From Bacteroidetes bacterium UBA2364 (GTDB lineage: Bacteria > Bacteroidota > Rhodothermia > Rhodothermales > UBA2364): DNA of 25,920 nt. Of the stretch, positions 1 through 7,585 are shown in pieces. The stretch covers positions 1 through 25,920 of the forward strand of contig DDTM01000119.1 in the NCBI GenBank assembly GCA_002344075.1, read 5' to 3'. Every line of letters starts with the position of its first letter. Within the stretch, counting starts at the first letter, position 1. Made by a program: the position numbers and the translations under genes. Under the pieces are notes generated by a model that was not told the origin of the DNA, ran no database searches, and saw nothing but the letters and a program-made list of their open reading frames with translations.

Positions 1-222
1 ATTGTAACCATTGGTTTTCAGATGAAAGAACAGACATTCTGTTTTCCAGCGCAATACATAGAGCTGCGTGGTTTTCATAGTGGGAGGTAGTGTAGTTAAA
101 AAGATAATGACCTCTTCAGTCGCCCCCGGTTTGGGATTGGGAATCATGACCATCCAATAGTTCTCCCCATCGAGTTGTATTTGCTTTTTGACCAACTTGC
201 CTTTTTGCCGGCACCTATCATA
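1..222 (-). pseudogene. IS4-type transposase, C-terminal fragment (partial, runs off the left edge)
   Basis: Reading the minus strand from about 222 to 1 gives 74 uninterrupted codons that reach the window edge. Near codons 55-69 they contain LYVLRWKTECLFFHLK, an exact Y-(2)-R-(3)-E-(6)-K signature, which is the hallmark around the catalytic glutamate of IS4-family DDE transposases. The preceding segment (KKQIQLDGENYWMVMIPNPK) resembles the strand-rich insertion before that motif in this family. The N-terminal half with the first two catalytic aspartates is absent: sequence to the right of about 222 belongs to a methyltransferase fragment in another frame. The element is therefore a truncated remnant, and no inverted repeat end is visible here. 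The original IS boundaries lie outside the window or were lost. Confidence 0.75.
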
Positions 223-415
223 CAATGTAACCGTCTTTGTGATCCATTTTTTTCACCCTATGCTCAAAAGTCCCCACTCTTTTGCTGCTGATGCCAAATA
301 CATTAAAAAACTCAACCAAAAATGGCTTTGCGTCTGCATCTTCGTTCGAGGTGTCTGCCCATTGTTTTGAGAATCTTAAGGCTCGGTCTTTTATCTCGTT
401 CCAACTTAAAGTCAT
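218..415 (-). pseudogene. MmeI-like DNA methyltransferase, N-terminal fragment
   Basis: The 65 codons from the ATG at 415 read like the start of large class I SAM-dependent DNA methyltransferases (type IIG / MmeI-like RM proteins). Recognisable pieces are SWNEIKDRALRFSKQWAD, NEDADAKPFLVEFFNVFGIS and KRVGTFEHRVKKMDHKDGYI. In intact relatives the text continues with a hydrophobic strand and a catalytic-looking E-x-K segment of the MmeI N-terminal domain. Here the frame stops after GYIV, exactly where the neighbouring frame becomes an IS4-type transposase. The methyltransferase (SAM-binding GxG and NPPY motifs) and target-recognition domains are missing, so the gene is dead. The fragment shares strand with the transposase remnant, which suggests deletion or recombination at an inserted IS. 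The family assignment rests on pattern recall and not on a search. Confidence 0.7.
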
Positions 416-501
416 TCTTCTTGCTGTTTTGTTATTGATCGTTTTCTTCTCGGCTGTGCATCATCCTATGCCTACATCCAATTAATATACATCTATAACA
501 T

Positions 502-536
502 AAAAAAAATTGGAGCAATCCGAAAAGACTGCTCCA
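502..536 (-). terminator. Rho-independent terminator closing the exported-protein block
   Basis: A perfect 7-bp stem, TGGAGCA (511-517) with TGCTCCA (530-536), encloses a 12-base loop. On the minus strand it is followed immediately by a run of eight T (502-509 read as complement). It lies about 29 bases downstream of the stop of the PorV-like gene and points the same way, so it should end the minus-strand transcription unit that begins near 12.4 kb. Confidence 0.88.
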
Positions 537-564
537 TTCCTCAAGACCTGTTATTTTGCCCTAT

Positions 565-1572
565 TTAGAGCCGGATAGAGGCCCCGATGATGTGCGTGCT
601 TCCCAGATCGCCGCGATCCGCGAAAGCATAATCAGCACCAATTTTTCCGCCCAGCAATAGACCAAAACCGAGCCTCATATTGCCTTGTCCTTGATTTGCA
701 TCGGGCAAAAAGAGATTACTCATTCCAGCACGGAGGAAGAACATTTCTCGGAAGGCATACTCTGCGCCCACATTCACCGAGCGTTCGTTGTTGTTCGGGT
801 AGAGGGCGTTTGTTGTAATCATCAGGCGATTATTGGCAGTTTTGATAGCATTGTAATGTGCACCAATTCGGAAAAGCAAGGGCAAGTCCCATGATTTAAC
901 GGCCAAATTCCCCAGCAAGCCATCGTTATCTCCGGACCCGACGGGGTCTAAGTCCACGCGGGTATTGGTATTATCACCCGCAAGTTGCATTTGCCCACCA
1001 AAGTTAGAAATGGCAAAACCGAGGTTCAGGTTTTTAAGGGGCGTCTGGTACTGTACCCCTAAATCTAAGGCCATGGTTTTGGCAGACATCCGCCAGAGGC
1101 GCGAATTGATGAACTTTGCGGTTCCACCAATCGAGAAGTTATCCGTGAGGGCTTTGGCATAACTCAGACCAATGCTCAAGTCCTGCACATTGAATGTCTC
1201 TCCGGTCCCATCTTCGTATTCCAGCGTTCGTACTTGCATCTCGCCCGATCCCATGGCGTACATGCTTACGCCAATGGCTCCCGCGTTGCCGAGATTTACG
1301 CCACCTGCCGCGTATTGGAGTTGGGTTCCAGCAAACCAAGTAGTGTGTTGAAATCCCACTTCCACATTTTTCATTTTAGTGATCCCTGCCGGATTCCAAT
1401 ATAGCGCCGTAATATCGTTGACGACAGATACACTGGCTTCGCCGAGGGCTACGTTTCGTGCACCTACACCAATTTCCAGAAAAGGCGCCGAGGTTGTACC
1501 GACCTTAGATTGTGCCCTCGTCCCAATTGGCAAACACAAGACCATCCCCACAAGGCAAACAAGTTTTTTCAT
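565..1572 (-). CDS. PorV/PorQ-family outer-membrane beta-barrel protein
   Basis: This is a 335-residue protein with a classical signal peptide (MKKLVCLVGMVLCLPIGTRA, mature end at Q). The ATG at 1572 is chosen because the signal peptide starts there and an AAGGAT-like sequence precedes it; upstream codons (to 1617) add an implausible basic leader. The mature start has the family pattern: SAPFLEIGVGARNVALGEA, then a small-residue stretch and ALYWNPAGI. Alternating beta strands follow, ending in an aromatic/Leu-rich tail. In T9SS organisms PorV-type barrels bind the C-terminal sorting domain of cargo and carry it to the attachment machinery; paralogues often sit beside a particular cargo or TonB receptor. 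It is the last gene of the block, 54 bases after the 1067-aa gene. Whether it is the general PorV or a dedicated paralogue cannot be told. Confidence 0.85.
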   Translation of the reverse strand: MKKLVCLVGMVLCLPIGTRAQSKVGTTSAPFLEIGVGARNVALGEASVSVVNDITALYWNPAGITKMKNVEVGFQHTTWFAGTQLQYAAGGVNLGNAGAIGVSMYAMGSGEMQVRTLEYEDGTGETFNVQDLSIGLSYAKALTDNFSIGGTAKFINSRLWRMSAKTMALDLGVQYQTPLKNLNLGFAISNFGGQMQLAGDNTNTRVDLDPVGSGDNDGLLGNLAVKSWDLPLLFRIGAHYNAIKTANNRLMITTNALYPNNNERSVNVGAEYAFREMFFLRAGMSNLFLPDANQGQGNMRLGFGLLLGGKIGADYAFADRGDLGSTHIIGASIRL

Positions 1573-1591
1573 GATCCTATCCTTATTATCG

Positions 1592-1611
1592 GGCAAACGT
1601 TTTGGTTTGCC
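1592..1611 (-). promoter_or_regulatory. Intergenic hairpin between the 1067-aa gene and the PorV-like gene
   Basis: GGCAAAC (1592-1598) pairs perfectly with GTTTGCC (1605-1611) around a 6-base loop. It lies between the stop at 1627 and the ATG at 1572 and has no T-run after it on the minus strand. An RNA processing or stability element is more likely than a terminator. The structure is visible; the function is inferred. Confidence 0.45.
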
Positions 1612-1626
1612 GGACACGGTTACAGG

Positions 1627-4600
1627 TTAGTTTACAATGGCGAATTTGCCGGTTTTCTCTCCAATTCCTTCCGCCTTAACCAAATAGAAATACAAGCCAT
1701 ACGAGACTTCGAGGCCGTCTTTCGTCTGTAAATCCCAAGTAGCGGTTCCATTTACCCCCTCGACCTCACGCACAAAAACCCCACTCGCCGTGAATATCCG
1801 GACAGTGGATTTGGCGGGTAGGTTTCGGAAGAAGAGTTTACGCTCACCACGACCGGAGAGGAATGGGCGCGTCTCGGCGGTATTGCCTACCACGTAGGGA
1901 TTAGGAACCACATACACCTTGTCTAAGAGCGAGGCTTCGGGATTGGTAACTTGCTTGGTAGCCGTTGAACCAAAGGAGAAACGATCTTTCTTTCCGAAAG
2001 GAACCTGGGCACGAAGGTAAAATTTATCTCCTGGTTGTGGCAAAACAGTTTGTGTTGCTGGGAGCGGTTTACCTTCGGCATCGGTTGGTTGTAAGAAGCG
2101 AATCGTCCAAGCGCGGGTATATCGGGAGTCAGTTGGTTTATCCTTAAAGAGCAAACCAATCGCCTCGCCCACGTCTATCCGTCCATTGGCAGTTTCGGTC
2201 GGTTCGGCAAACATAAAATCTAAACTTTTCTTTGTAATACCATCATATACTTTAAAGTAGGTATCTACGGTTCGGGTTGCATTTACCGAGAACCACGCGG
2301 TATCTGCAACTGCCTGTGTAAACTCGATCACCGCATTCACTGGCCAAATGGGCGCTGTAGGATAAGTAGTAGAAGCCGTTGCCTCCACTTCGGTTTTCAG
2401 GTTCGATTTTACATTGGCCTCCCATGCAGACGTTTTTTTGGTATCCGACTCGGTGGGGTACGCATTCTCGAACTGTAAGAAAATGCCATCCGTTAAGAGT
2501 TCGTGCGTCCATGTTGTTCTGGCCACACCATCTGCGGTAGTAGGAACGGGAACCTTATCGGCCAAAACCCGGCCATCGGAAACACGCACACTAAAGACCG
2601 AAGTGGCATATTCTACGGAAGGTCGTCCAGCCAGAGTTTGGGTATCGAAGGTAATATCATATGTGGCATCTTTCAGAATTTCTCCGGAAAGTGCAACGGC
2701 CTTCACTTGTGCGGTAGAGGGACCGAGCTGTTTCTTCACCTGATCTCCGGCTTCCGTCTGGAGTTTGCCTATTTCGAGGTCGGAAGCGGGTTTATTGGGC
2801 GTGACGGATACGGTATTTCGGTCGTATTTGGTAACGACACCATTGGTGAGTGTGATACTGGCCGGAGACTCTGAGGGCGAGATGGGGAACAAGTCCTCTA
2901 TTTCCGAAATGCCACGCTTAAAATAATCGGTGGCATATCCAGCATCATAAGCAATAACGGCATAATAGTATGTACGACCATTCACGACATCCCGATCTAC
3001 AAAAGAATGTTGGAGGCCGCTGTCATCGCCCATATGATAATGTATGCCATTTGGTAAGCCAATTTCTTCGCCAAACTGTAATGGATGAGGCCCCACCAAG
3101 CCATTCACCTTGTCGAATTGGGCCATAGAACGCTTATAGACCGCATTTCCGAAGGCATCGGTCACGTCTTTGGCATCCCTAAATTGCGGATCAGTGGACT
3201 TTATGATCCGGTATCCCTCGAAGTCTTGACCATAGATGGGGTCGCGAGAGAACTCCGAGAGGTCGTCCCAAAGCAAGGTTACTTGTTTGTCTCCGGGTAC
3301 GGCACGTAGTTCGGGTTGTCTCGGTGGACGGGCAAAGCGGTAGTCCGCGTCATAAATCCGTTGGGCCACCTGCGCCGTCCGATAAAGGGCATCTCGGTTG
3401 ACTCCCCACAAAAAGGCTGTCGAGAAACGTTCGGTGCGGTTCACAGGCAAGGCAAACGGGCCAGAGGCAAAGATCCAGATTTGGTTAACGGCTTGTTGGG
3501 GTACGTCAAAGAAACCGGGTTGCATACGTGGCCACATGGCCTCTTCGTCCTTGATGTCCACAGTTCCAAAAAGCGGAGCATAAAAAGAAGTCAACCCGAT
3601 TTGATCGGACTCGTCTTTGTCCAATCGCCCAAAGTTTGGTTCGCCTTGATCCGGCTTTCCATTGCCTTCCGTGCCGTCAGAGTCGGGACCGGGGTATCCT
3701 TCTTCACCCGGCCCAATGCCATCAGTCCCCTTGTCGTCTATCTTGGCATTCCAGTCGCAGTCTTCATCTCCCGACCAATGTTCACGGGGTTCGCTATAGA
3801 TGCCACACGACGAGACAACCAACGATCCGGCGCCATTATCGCGGGATTCGTCCACCAAGCCGTCGCCGTCGTTATCTATGGCATCATTAGAGATCGAGGG
3901 GCTTTCAAGAAACTTCCAGCCCACATGCCCAGGGGCAATTTCACGGAATTGTGTCCACTTGCCCACACCGTCGGAAGACCATCCAAAGACCAAGTTGCGT
4001 TGTTTCGAGAACGCGGCGGCATCGTCGGTAGCACCTGCACCCGACGGGTTTGTATCGGTATAGCCTCCAAAAAATAGTGGATTATTGTTTAAATCACTGG
4101 TATAATTGATGTTTCCAACGTTAGACACCTCGTATTGCATAAACAAAATGTCCTTTGCCAAAGCTTGCGACCATTGAAAGAGCCGTACATCCACCTGAAG
4201 GCCCAATCCCCGCCGTTCGATATTGGCGTCTCCAAAAGGGTACACCTGAAACTCGCGGTTGGTGAAGTCATCCATTACATAATAGACCTCTTGGTCTGCA
4301 TTAAACTGATTCAGTCCAAAGAATCCATTCCATTTACCGTTCCACTGGGCATCTTTTCCGGGCCAATTGGCGGGCCAACTGTTGGCATTCAACGAATTGG
4401 CAATCTCCGGACGGGCAATACTGCGGTTTAGGTAACCCGGCTTGGGTTGGAATTTCCACTCCACTTTGCCGTCTGTTTCGGCGAGGGGGCCTGTATTACC
4501 ATCGGTATAACCGTCCGAGATAAGGACCGTTTTCTGACCGAATTTATTCGGTAGGCGAGAACCCACCCAGCCACTCATTTGGTGTAAATGGCCGTGCCCA

Positions 4601-4830
4601 GTTCCTTTCGGCCAAACACCCGCTTGATTGATGCTCTCGTTGCCTTTGCCAATGGTTCCGTAATTGGTAATAATAGACTCCACCTGATTCCCCGTAAGGT
4701 TGATGTCCGTCCGCCAGTCCCGAACGCCATTATTCGGGTTAATGTACGTCCCTGATTGGTTCACTTGTGCCCAAGACAAGGCTGGTAACAACCAAACGAG
4801 CAATAATAAAAATGATTTTATGGTACGCAT
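1627..4830 (-). CDS. Large secreted protein with Asp-rich TSP3-like segment, FN3-like region and FlgD-like C-terminus
   Basis: It has 1067 residues if started at the ATG at 4830, which begins a clean signal peptide (MRTIKSFLLLLVWLLPALSW, cleavage near WAQ). A longer start at 4860 would put a polar leader in front of it. Residues about 315-410 are rich in Asp/Gly and contain DNDGDGLVDE and PGPDSDGTEGNGKPD, the spacing seen in thrombospondin-type-3 / dockerin-like calcium loops. Residues about 503-630 read as a fibronectin-III-like unit (QVTLLWDD, FEGYRIIKSTD, RTYYYAVIAYD). The last 80 residues (VYVVPNPY, then TVRIFTASG, then GLYFYLVKAEG) match the FlgD-like/T9SS-related C-terminal Ig fold, although the YPNPFNP hallmark is absent. 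It lies between the TonB receptor and the PorV-like gene, a trio that suggests joint export or surface assembly. The substrate is unknown. Confidence 0.78.
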   Translation of the reverse strand: MRTIKSFLLLLVWLLPALSWAQVNQSGTYINPNNGVRDWRTDINLTGNQVESIITNYGTIGKGNESINQAGVWPKGTGHGHLHQMSGWVGSRLPNKFGQKTVLISDGYTDGNTGPLAETDGKVEWKFQPKPGYLNRSIARPEIANSLNANSWPANWPGKDAQWNGKWNGFFGLNQFNADQEVYYVMDDFTNREFQVYPFGDANIERRGLGLQVDVRLFQWSQALAKDILFMQYEVSNVGNINYTSDLNNNPLFFGGYTDTNPSGAGATDDAAAFSKQRNLVFGWSSDGVGKWTQFREIAPGHVGWKFLESPSISNDAIDNDGDGLVDESRDNGAGSLVVSSCGIYSEPREHWSGDEDCDWNAKIDDKGTDGIGPGEEGYPGPDSDGTEGNGKPDQGEPNFGRLDKDESDQIGLTSFYAPLFGTVDIKDEEAMWPRMQPGFFDVPQQAVNQIWIFASGPFALPVNRTERFSTAFLWGVNRDALYRTAQVAQRIYDADYRFARPPRQPELRAVPGDKQVTLLWDDLSEFSRDPIYGQDFEGYRIIKSTDPQFRDAKDVTDAFGNAVYKRSMAQFDKVNGLVGPHPLQFGEEIGLPNGIHYHMGDDSGLQHSFVDRDVVNGRTYYYAVIAYDAGYATDYFKRGISEIEDLFPISPSESPASITLTNGVVTKYDRNTVSVTPNKPASDLEIGKLQTEAGDQVKKQLGPSTAQVKAVALSGEILKDATYDITFDTQTLAGRPSVEYATSVFSVRVSDGRVLADKVPVPTTADGVARTTWTHELLTDGIFLQFENAYPTESDTKKTSAWEANVKSNLKTEVEATASTTYPTAPIWPVNAVIEFTQAVADTAWFSVNATRTVDTYFKVYDGITKKSLDFMFAEPTETANGRIDVGEAIGLLFKDKPTDSRYTRAWTIRFLQPTDAEGKPLPATQTVLPQPGDKFYLRAQVPFGKKDRFSFGSTATKQVTNPEASLLDKVYVVPNPYVVGNTAETRPFLSGRGERKLFFRNLPAKSTVRIFTASGVFVREVEGVNGTATWDLQTKDGLEVSYGLYFYLVKAEGIGEKTGKFAIVN

Positions 4831-4858
4831 CACAATCCAGTACTTAAGTTTAGGTATC

Positions 4859-4880
4859 AAGACGATTTTCGGTCGTGCTT
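4859..4880 (-). promoter_or_regulatory. Intergenic hairpin overlapping the stop of the TonB receptor gene
   Basis: AAG-ACGA (4859-4865) pairs with TCGT-GCTT (4873-4880) around a 7-base loop, giving seven base pairs with one bulged G. It overlaps the stop codon of the receptor gene and precedes the start of the 1067-aa gene. It is weaker than the other junction hairpins and could be coincidental. Confidence 0.3.
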
Positions 4881-7530
4881 AAAAATCGAGCATCATCCCA
4901 AGCCGAATCATACGTGGCGAGGGCTGTACAGCCGGATTCGTCCGAAACTCCTTGAGGGTATTAATCACTTCCAGTCCATTTGCACGGTGGGCCTCTATTT
5001 CAGTTTGGAAGAGGCGCGGGTAACGATCCGGACGATACGCATCGAGTAAATTATCGGCAAACAAAAAGACCTGTGCCCGCAAGCCTCTCAACTTAACGTC
5101 TCGTCCGGCACGTAGGTCTAACCTAAATTCGGGCTGATACCGTGCGCCATTGCGTTGCTCTACAATCGGATTTCGCTGCACATCGGTAGGCGTAAAAGGA
5201 TAACCGGATTTAAACTCACCGATGATGCCCGCCGACCAACCATCTTGATTCCAAGTGATGTCTGCATTCAGGCTATGCTGCAAGTCCCAATCGAGTGGAA
5301 TAAGTGAGCGAGTGGCTTCATTATTCCCTTGTGCGTCAAAAAACGCTTGTCGAGGATCGCTGGCATTTCCACGAGCAGATTGATACGTGTAGTTAATCCC
5401 ACCACGAAGGCCAAATGCTGGGAAAACCATCTGAAGCGCCGTCGTAAGCCCACGAACAGCACCAAAGTCAGCATTTTCATAACGTCCGTAGCTATCTGAA
5501 CCAGTGTAAGTACGATAAAGCCTTGCCCCAATTAGGTTACGCACATCCCGATAATAAGCTGTTACGTCTATTGCAAGGTTTTGCCCCAATTGTTGCTGAA
5601 GCCCCAATTCGTAGATCGTGGAACGCTGTGGTTCTAAATCTGCATTTCCCATAAACGTATTAAAATTCCCCAAAGTGACCTTAAAGTTCGGGTTTTCGTA
5701 CATGCGGCCATACTCCGGAATTTGGAAGAAATGGCCATAACTGGCATGAATCACCCCCGTTTCGGTGATTGGGAATGCAAAACCAAGGCGTGGACTAAGC
5801 TGCATTTTGGTGCTCGCTTCGCGGTATGCCTCGTTATCGGGGCGCGGACGCAAGATGTTTTGCGGATCTTGTAGATCAGTCGGAATTTTAGCATTAGGAT
5901 TAAAATAATCGTAGCGTAAGCCCACATTCACAATTAAATCCTTAATTTCTATTTTATCTTGGATAAAGAGCGCAGCCTCAACAGGATTCCGGGTGTATTG
6001 GTTGTGGAGGGTCGAACTAAGGTCAGGAATTTGTGGTTCTAACGTACCAAATTGGCGTGGGTCCACCAAAAGTTGAAATTCATCATTAAACAAGCGATTG
6101 TGTCGGTATTCAACCCCAGCCTTCACCAAATGGCTTTGTCCAATTTGTCGCGTAATGTCGAAGCGTGCTGCATAGGTGTCGCTGTCTCGTCGGATGTGAC
6201 TGCGATCTACGCCGCCTGTATTAAAGACATTGCCCGGCTGAATTCCCCGACCATAAATATACCGATAGCGGTCGTCTTTCGGGTCTTCATACACATATTG
6301 ACTGAGGTCTGTGGTATAATACGTGAGTCGAATATTGAAGAAGGTTCTGGCATTTAACACTTGATTCCACACCAATAAGTGGTTGTAACTGAGGCTCCGC
6401 AAGGTGGGGCGTGCTTCGGGATTGAGGCGATAAAAATGGCTATACGATTGACTTTTGTACCAATTACGGGATGCCGAGTACGAAAGTTTGATGTCTCGCG
6501 AGAGTTGATACGTGAGTTTCAAGAGGTTTGTCAGGCCATTGGTTGGACTCATGGGTACATAGGCCGAGTCTCCGGTCGCTTGAATGCGCCAAGTCTCTGG
6601 CCTTCCTGAAAAATTGGAAGAATCGGACGGCATAAAGACCCGTCGGCCACCCAAGTAATTATCATAGTCCGTCCAGCCTGTATTCAGAAAAAACGTCAGG
6701 TTTTTAATGCCTGTAGGGCCAGAAATGGACCCCTCGAAGCGTTTTTGACCGAATGGACTTGCCGAGGCGATGTCTGGAAAGATACCTTCTCGCCCAGAAA
6801 AGTACCCGCCCCCACTCAGGTTAAACGATCCTGTAAATTGATCACTACCGGATTTGGTCACGACATTCACGATCCCCGAATTTGCTTGGCCGTATTCCGC
6901 ATTGAACGTCCCGCTGATGACCTCCACTTCTTGTACCGCAGAGTTCTCTACGGGCGAGGCCATGCTGTTGTTAAAAGGATTCGAGACGGCCACCCCGTCC
7001 ACATAATACTTCACTTCCGAAGATCGCCCGCCGCGAATATGAAGCTCGCCGCCAGCTCCTTTAGTAACCCCCGCTTGCAGTCCGATGGTTTCGAGAAAGC
7101 TATCTACTGGCAAGGCCGCAATTTGCTCGCCGCCAATTTTGGCCGATGACGAGGTTCTATCCACTTCCACCAAGTTTTTATTGGCTTGAATCACCACTTC
7201 TTGGGTCAAGGCATTGTCTTCGGCCATCGAGAAATTGACCGTAGCCGTTCTATCTACGCCCACCCGCACGCCTTCCACCCGCTTGGTTTCGTACCCCACA
7301 AAAGATGCAATGAGGGTATAAACGCCCGGTTCCACATTCAGGACAAAGTAGTTCCCGTCCAAATCAGAAGATGCGCCACGTGGCGTTCCCGAAACCACAA
7401 TATTTGCACCGGGAATGCCCGCTCCGGTTGCGGCATCCACCACTCGGCCTGCAATTTTTCCGGTAGTTTGCGCCAATACAATAGATGGCAACAGGGCAAA
7501 GACCAACCCCAACAATCTTTTCATAATCAT
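4879..7530 (-). CDS. TonB-dependent receptor with carboxypeptidase-regulatory-like N-terminal domain
   Basis: This is an 883-residue outer-membrane receptor. A signal peptide (MKRLLGLVFALLPSIVLA) is followed at about 22-110 by a carboxypeptidase-D-regulatory-like Ig domain (GKIAGRVVDAATGAGIPGAN, then GVYTLIASFVGYE). The plug domain follows at about 115-235 (VEVDRTSSSAKIGGEQIAAL, GELHIRGGRSSEVKYYVDG, AEYGQANSGIVNVVTKSG). The remainder is a 22-strand-type barrel rich in aromatic strands, ending in GMMLDF with the terminal Phe typical of outer-membrane barrels. Such receptors import large or scarce ligands using TonB energy. No SusD-type lipoprotein gene sits next to it, so it is not a canonical Sus pair. 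The next gene is 48 bases downstream. The start is ATG 7530 or 7524; both give the same mature protein. Confidence 0.93.
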   Translation of the reverse strand: MIMKRLLGLVFALLPSIVLAQTTGKIAGRVVDAATGAGIPGANIVVSGTPRGASSDLDGNYFVLNVEPGVYTLIASFVGYETKRVEGVRVGVDRTATVNFSMAEDNALTQEVVIQANKNLVEVDRTSSSAKIGGEQIAALPVDSFLETIGLQAGVTKGAGGELHIRGGRSSEVKYYVDGVAVSNPFNNSMASPVENSAVQEVEVISGTFNAEYGQANSGIVNVVTKSGSDQFTGSFNLSGGGYFSGREGIFPDIASASPFGQKRFEGSISGPTGIKNLTFFLNTGWTDYDNYLGGRRVFMPSDSSNFSGRPETWRIQATGDSAYVPMSPTNGLTNLLKLTYQLSRDIKLSYSASRNWYKSQSYSHFYRLNPEARPTLRSLSYNHLLVWNQVLNARTFFNIRLTYYTTDLSQYVYEDPKDDRYRYIYGRGIQPGNVFNTGGVDRSHIRRDSDTYAARFDITRQIGQSHLVKAGVEYRHNRLFNDEFQLLVDPRQFGTLEPQIPDLSSTLHNQYTRNPVEAALFIQDKIEIKDLIVNVGLRYDYFNPNAKIPTDLQDPQNILRPRPDNEAYREASTKMQLSPRLGFAFPITETGVIHASYGHFFQIPEYGRMYENPNFKVTLGNFNTFMGNADLEPQRSTIYELGLQQQLGQNLAIDVTAYYRDVRNLIGARLYRTYTGSDSYGRYENADFGAVRGLTTALQMVFPAFGLRGGINYTYQSARGNASDPRQAFFDAQGNNEATRSLIPLDWDLQHSLNADITWNQDGWSAGIIGEFKSGYPFTPTDVQRNPIVEQRNGARYQPEFRLDLRAGRDVKLRGLRAQVFLFADNLLDAYRPDRYPRLFQTEIEAHRANGLEVINTLKEFRTNPAVQPSPRMIRLGMMLDF

Positions 7531-7544
7531 ATCTGGTGAGTTGC

Positions 7545-7578
7545 AAAAGAAGAAAAAGGGGCAATACGCTGCCCCTTT
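7545..7578 (-). terminator. Terminator or attenuator hairpin between the CBM9-like gene and the TonB receptor gene
   Basis: AAAGGGGCA (7555-7563) and TGCCCCTTT (7570-7578) form a perfect 9-bp stem with a 6-base loop. On the minus strand it is followed by TTTTTCTTCTTTT. It has the form of an intrinsic terminator, yet it sits only about 14-25 bases upstream of the receptor ATG. It may end most transcripts from upstream, act as an attenuator, or protect an upstream mRNA end. A promoter for the receptor would then have to lie in the previous gene. Confidence 0.7.
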
Positions 7579-7585
7579 CCGTTGC

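Noticed and set aside
218..415. Simple sequencing frameshift in an otherwise intact methyltransferase gene
   Set aside because: None of the three minus-strand frames beyond 222 continues methyltransferase-like text; the open one encodes a transposase tail with the YREK motif, so a true junction explains it better.
3316..4077. 253-codon plus-strand open frame opposite the 1067-aa secreted protein gene
   Set aside because: It lies wholly antisense to a gene with a clear signal peptide and domains; its translation is rich in Arg/Pro/His with no recognisable family, as expected for a shadow frame.
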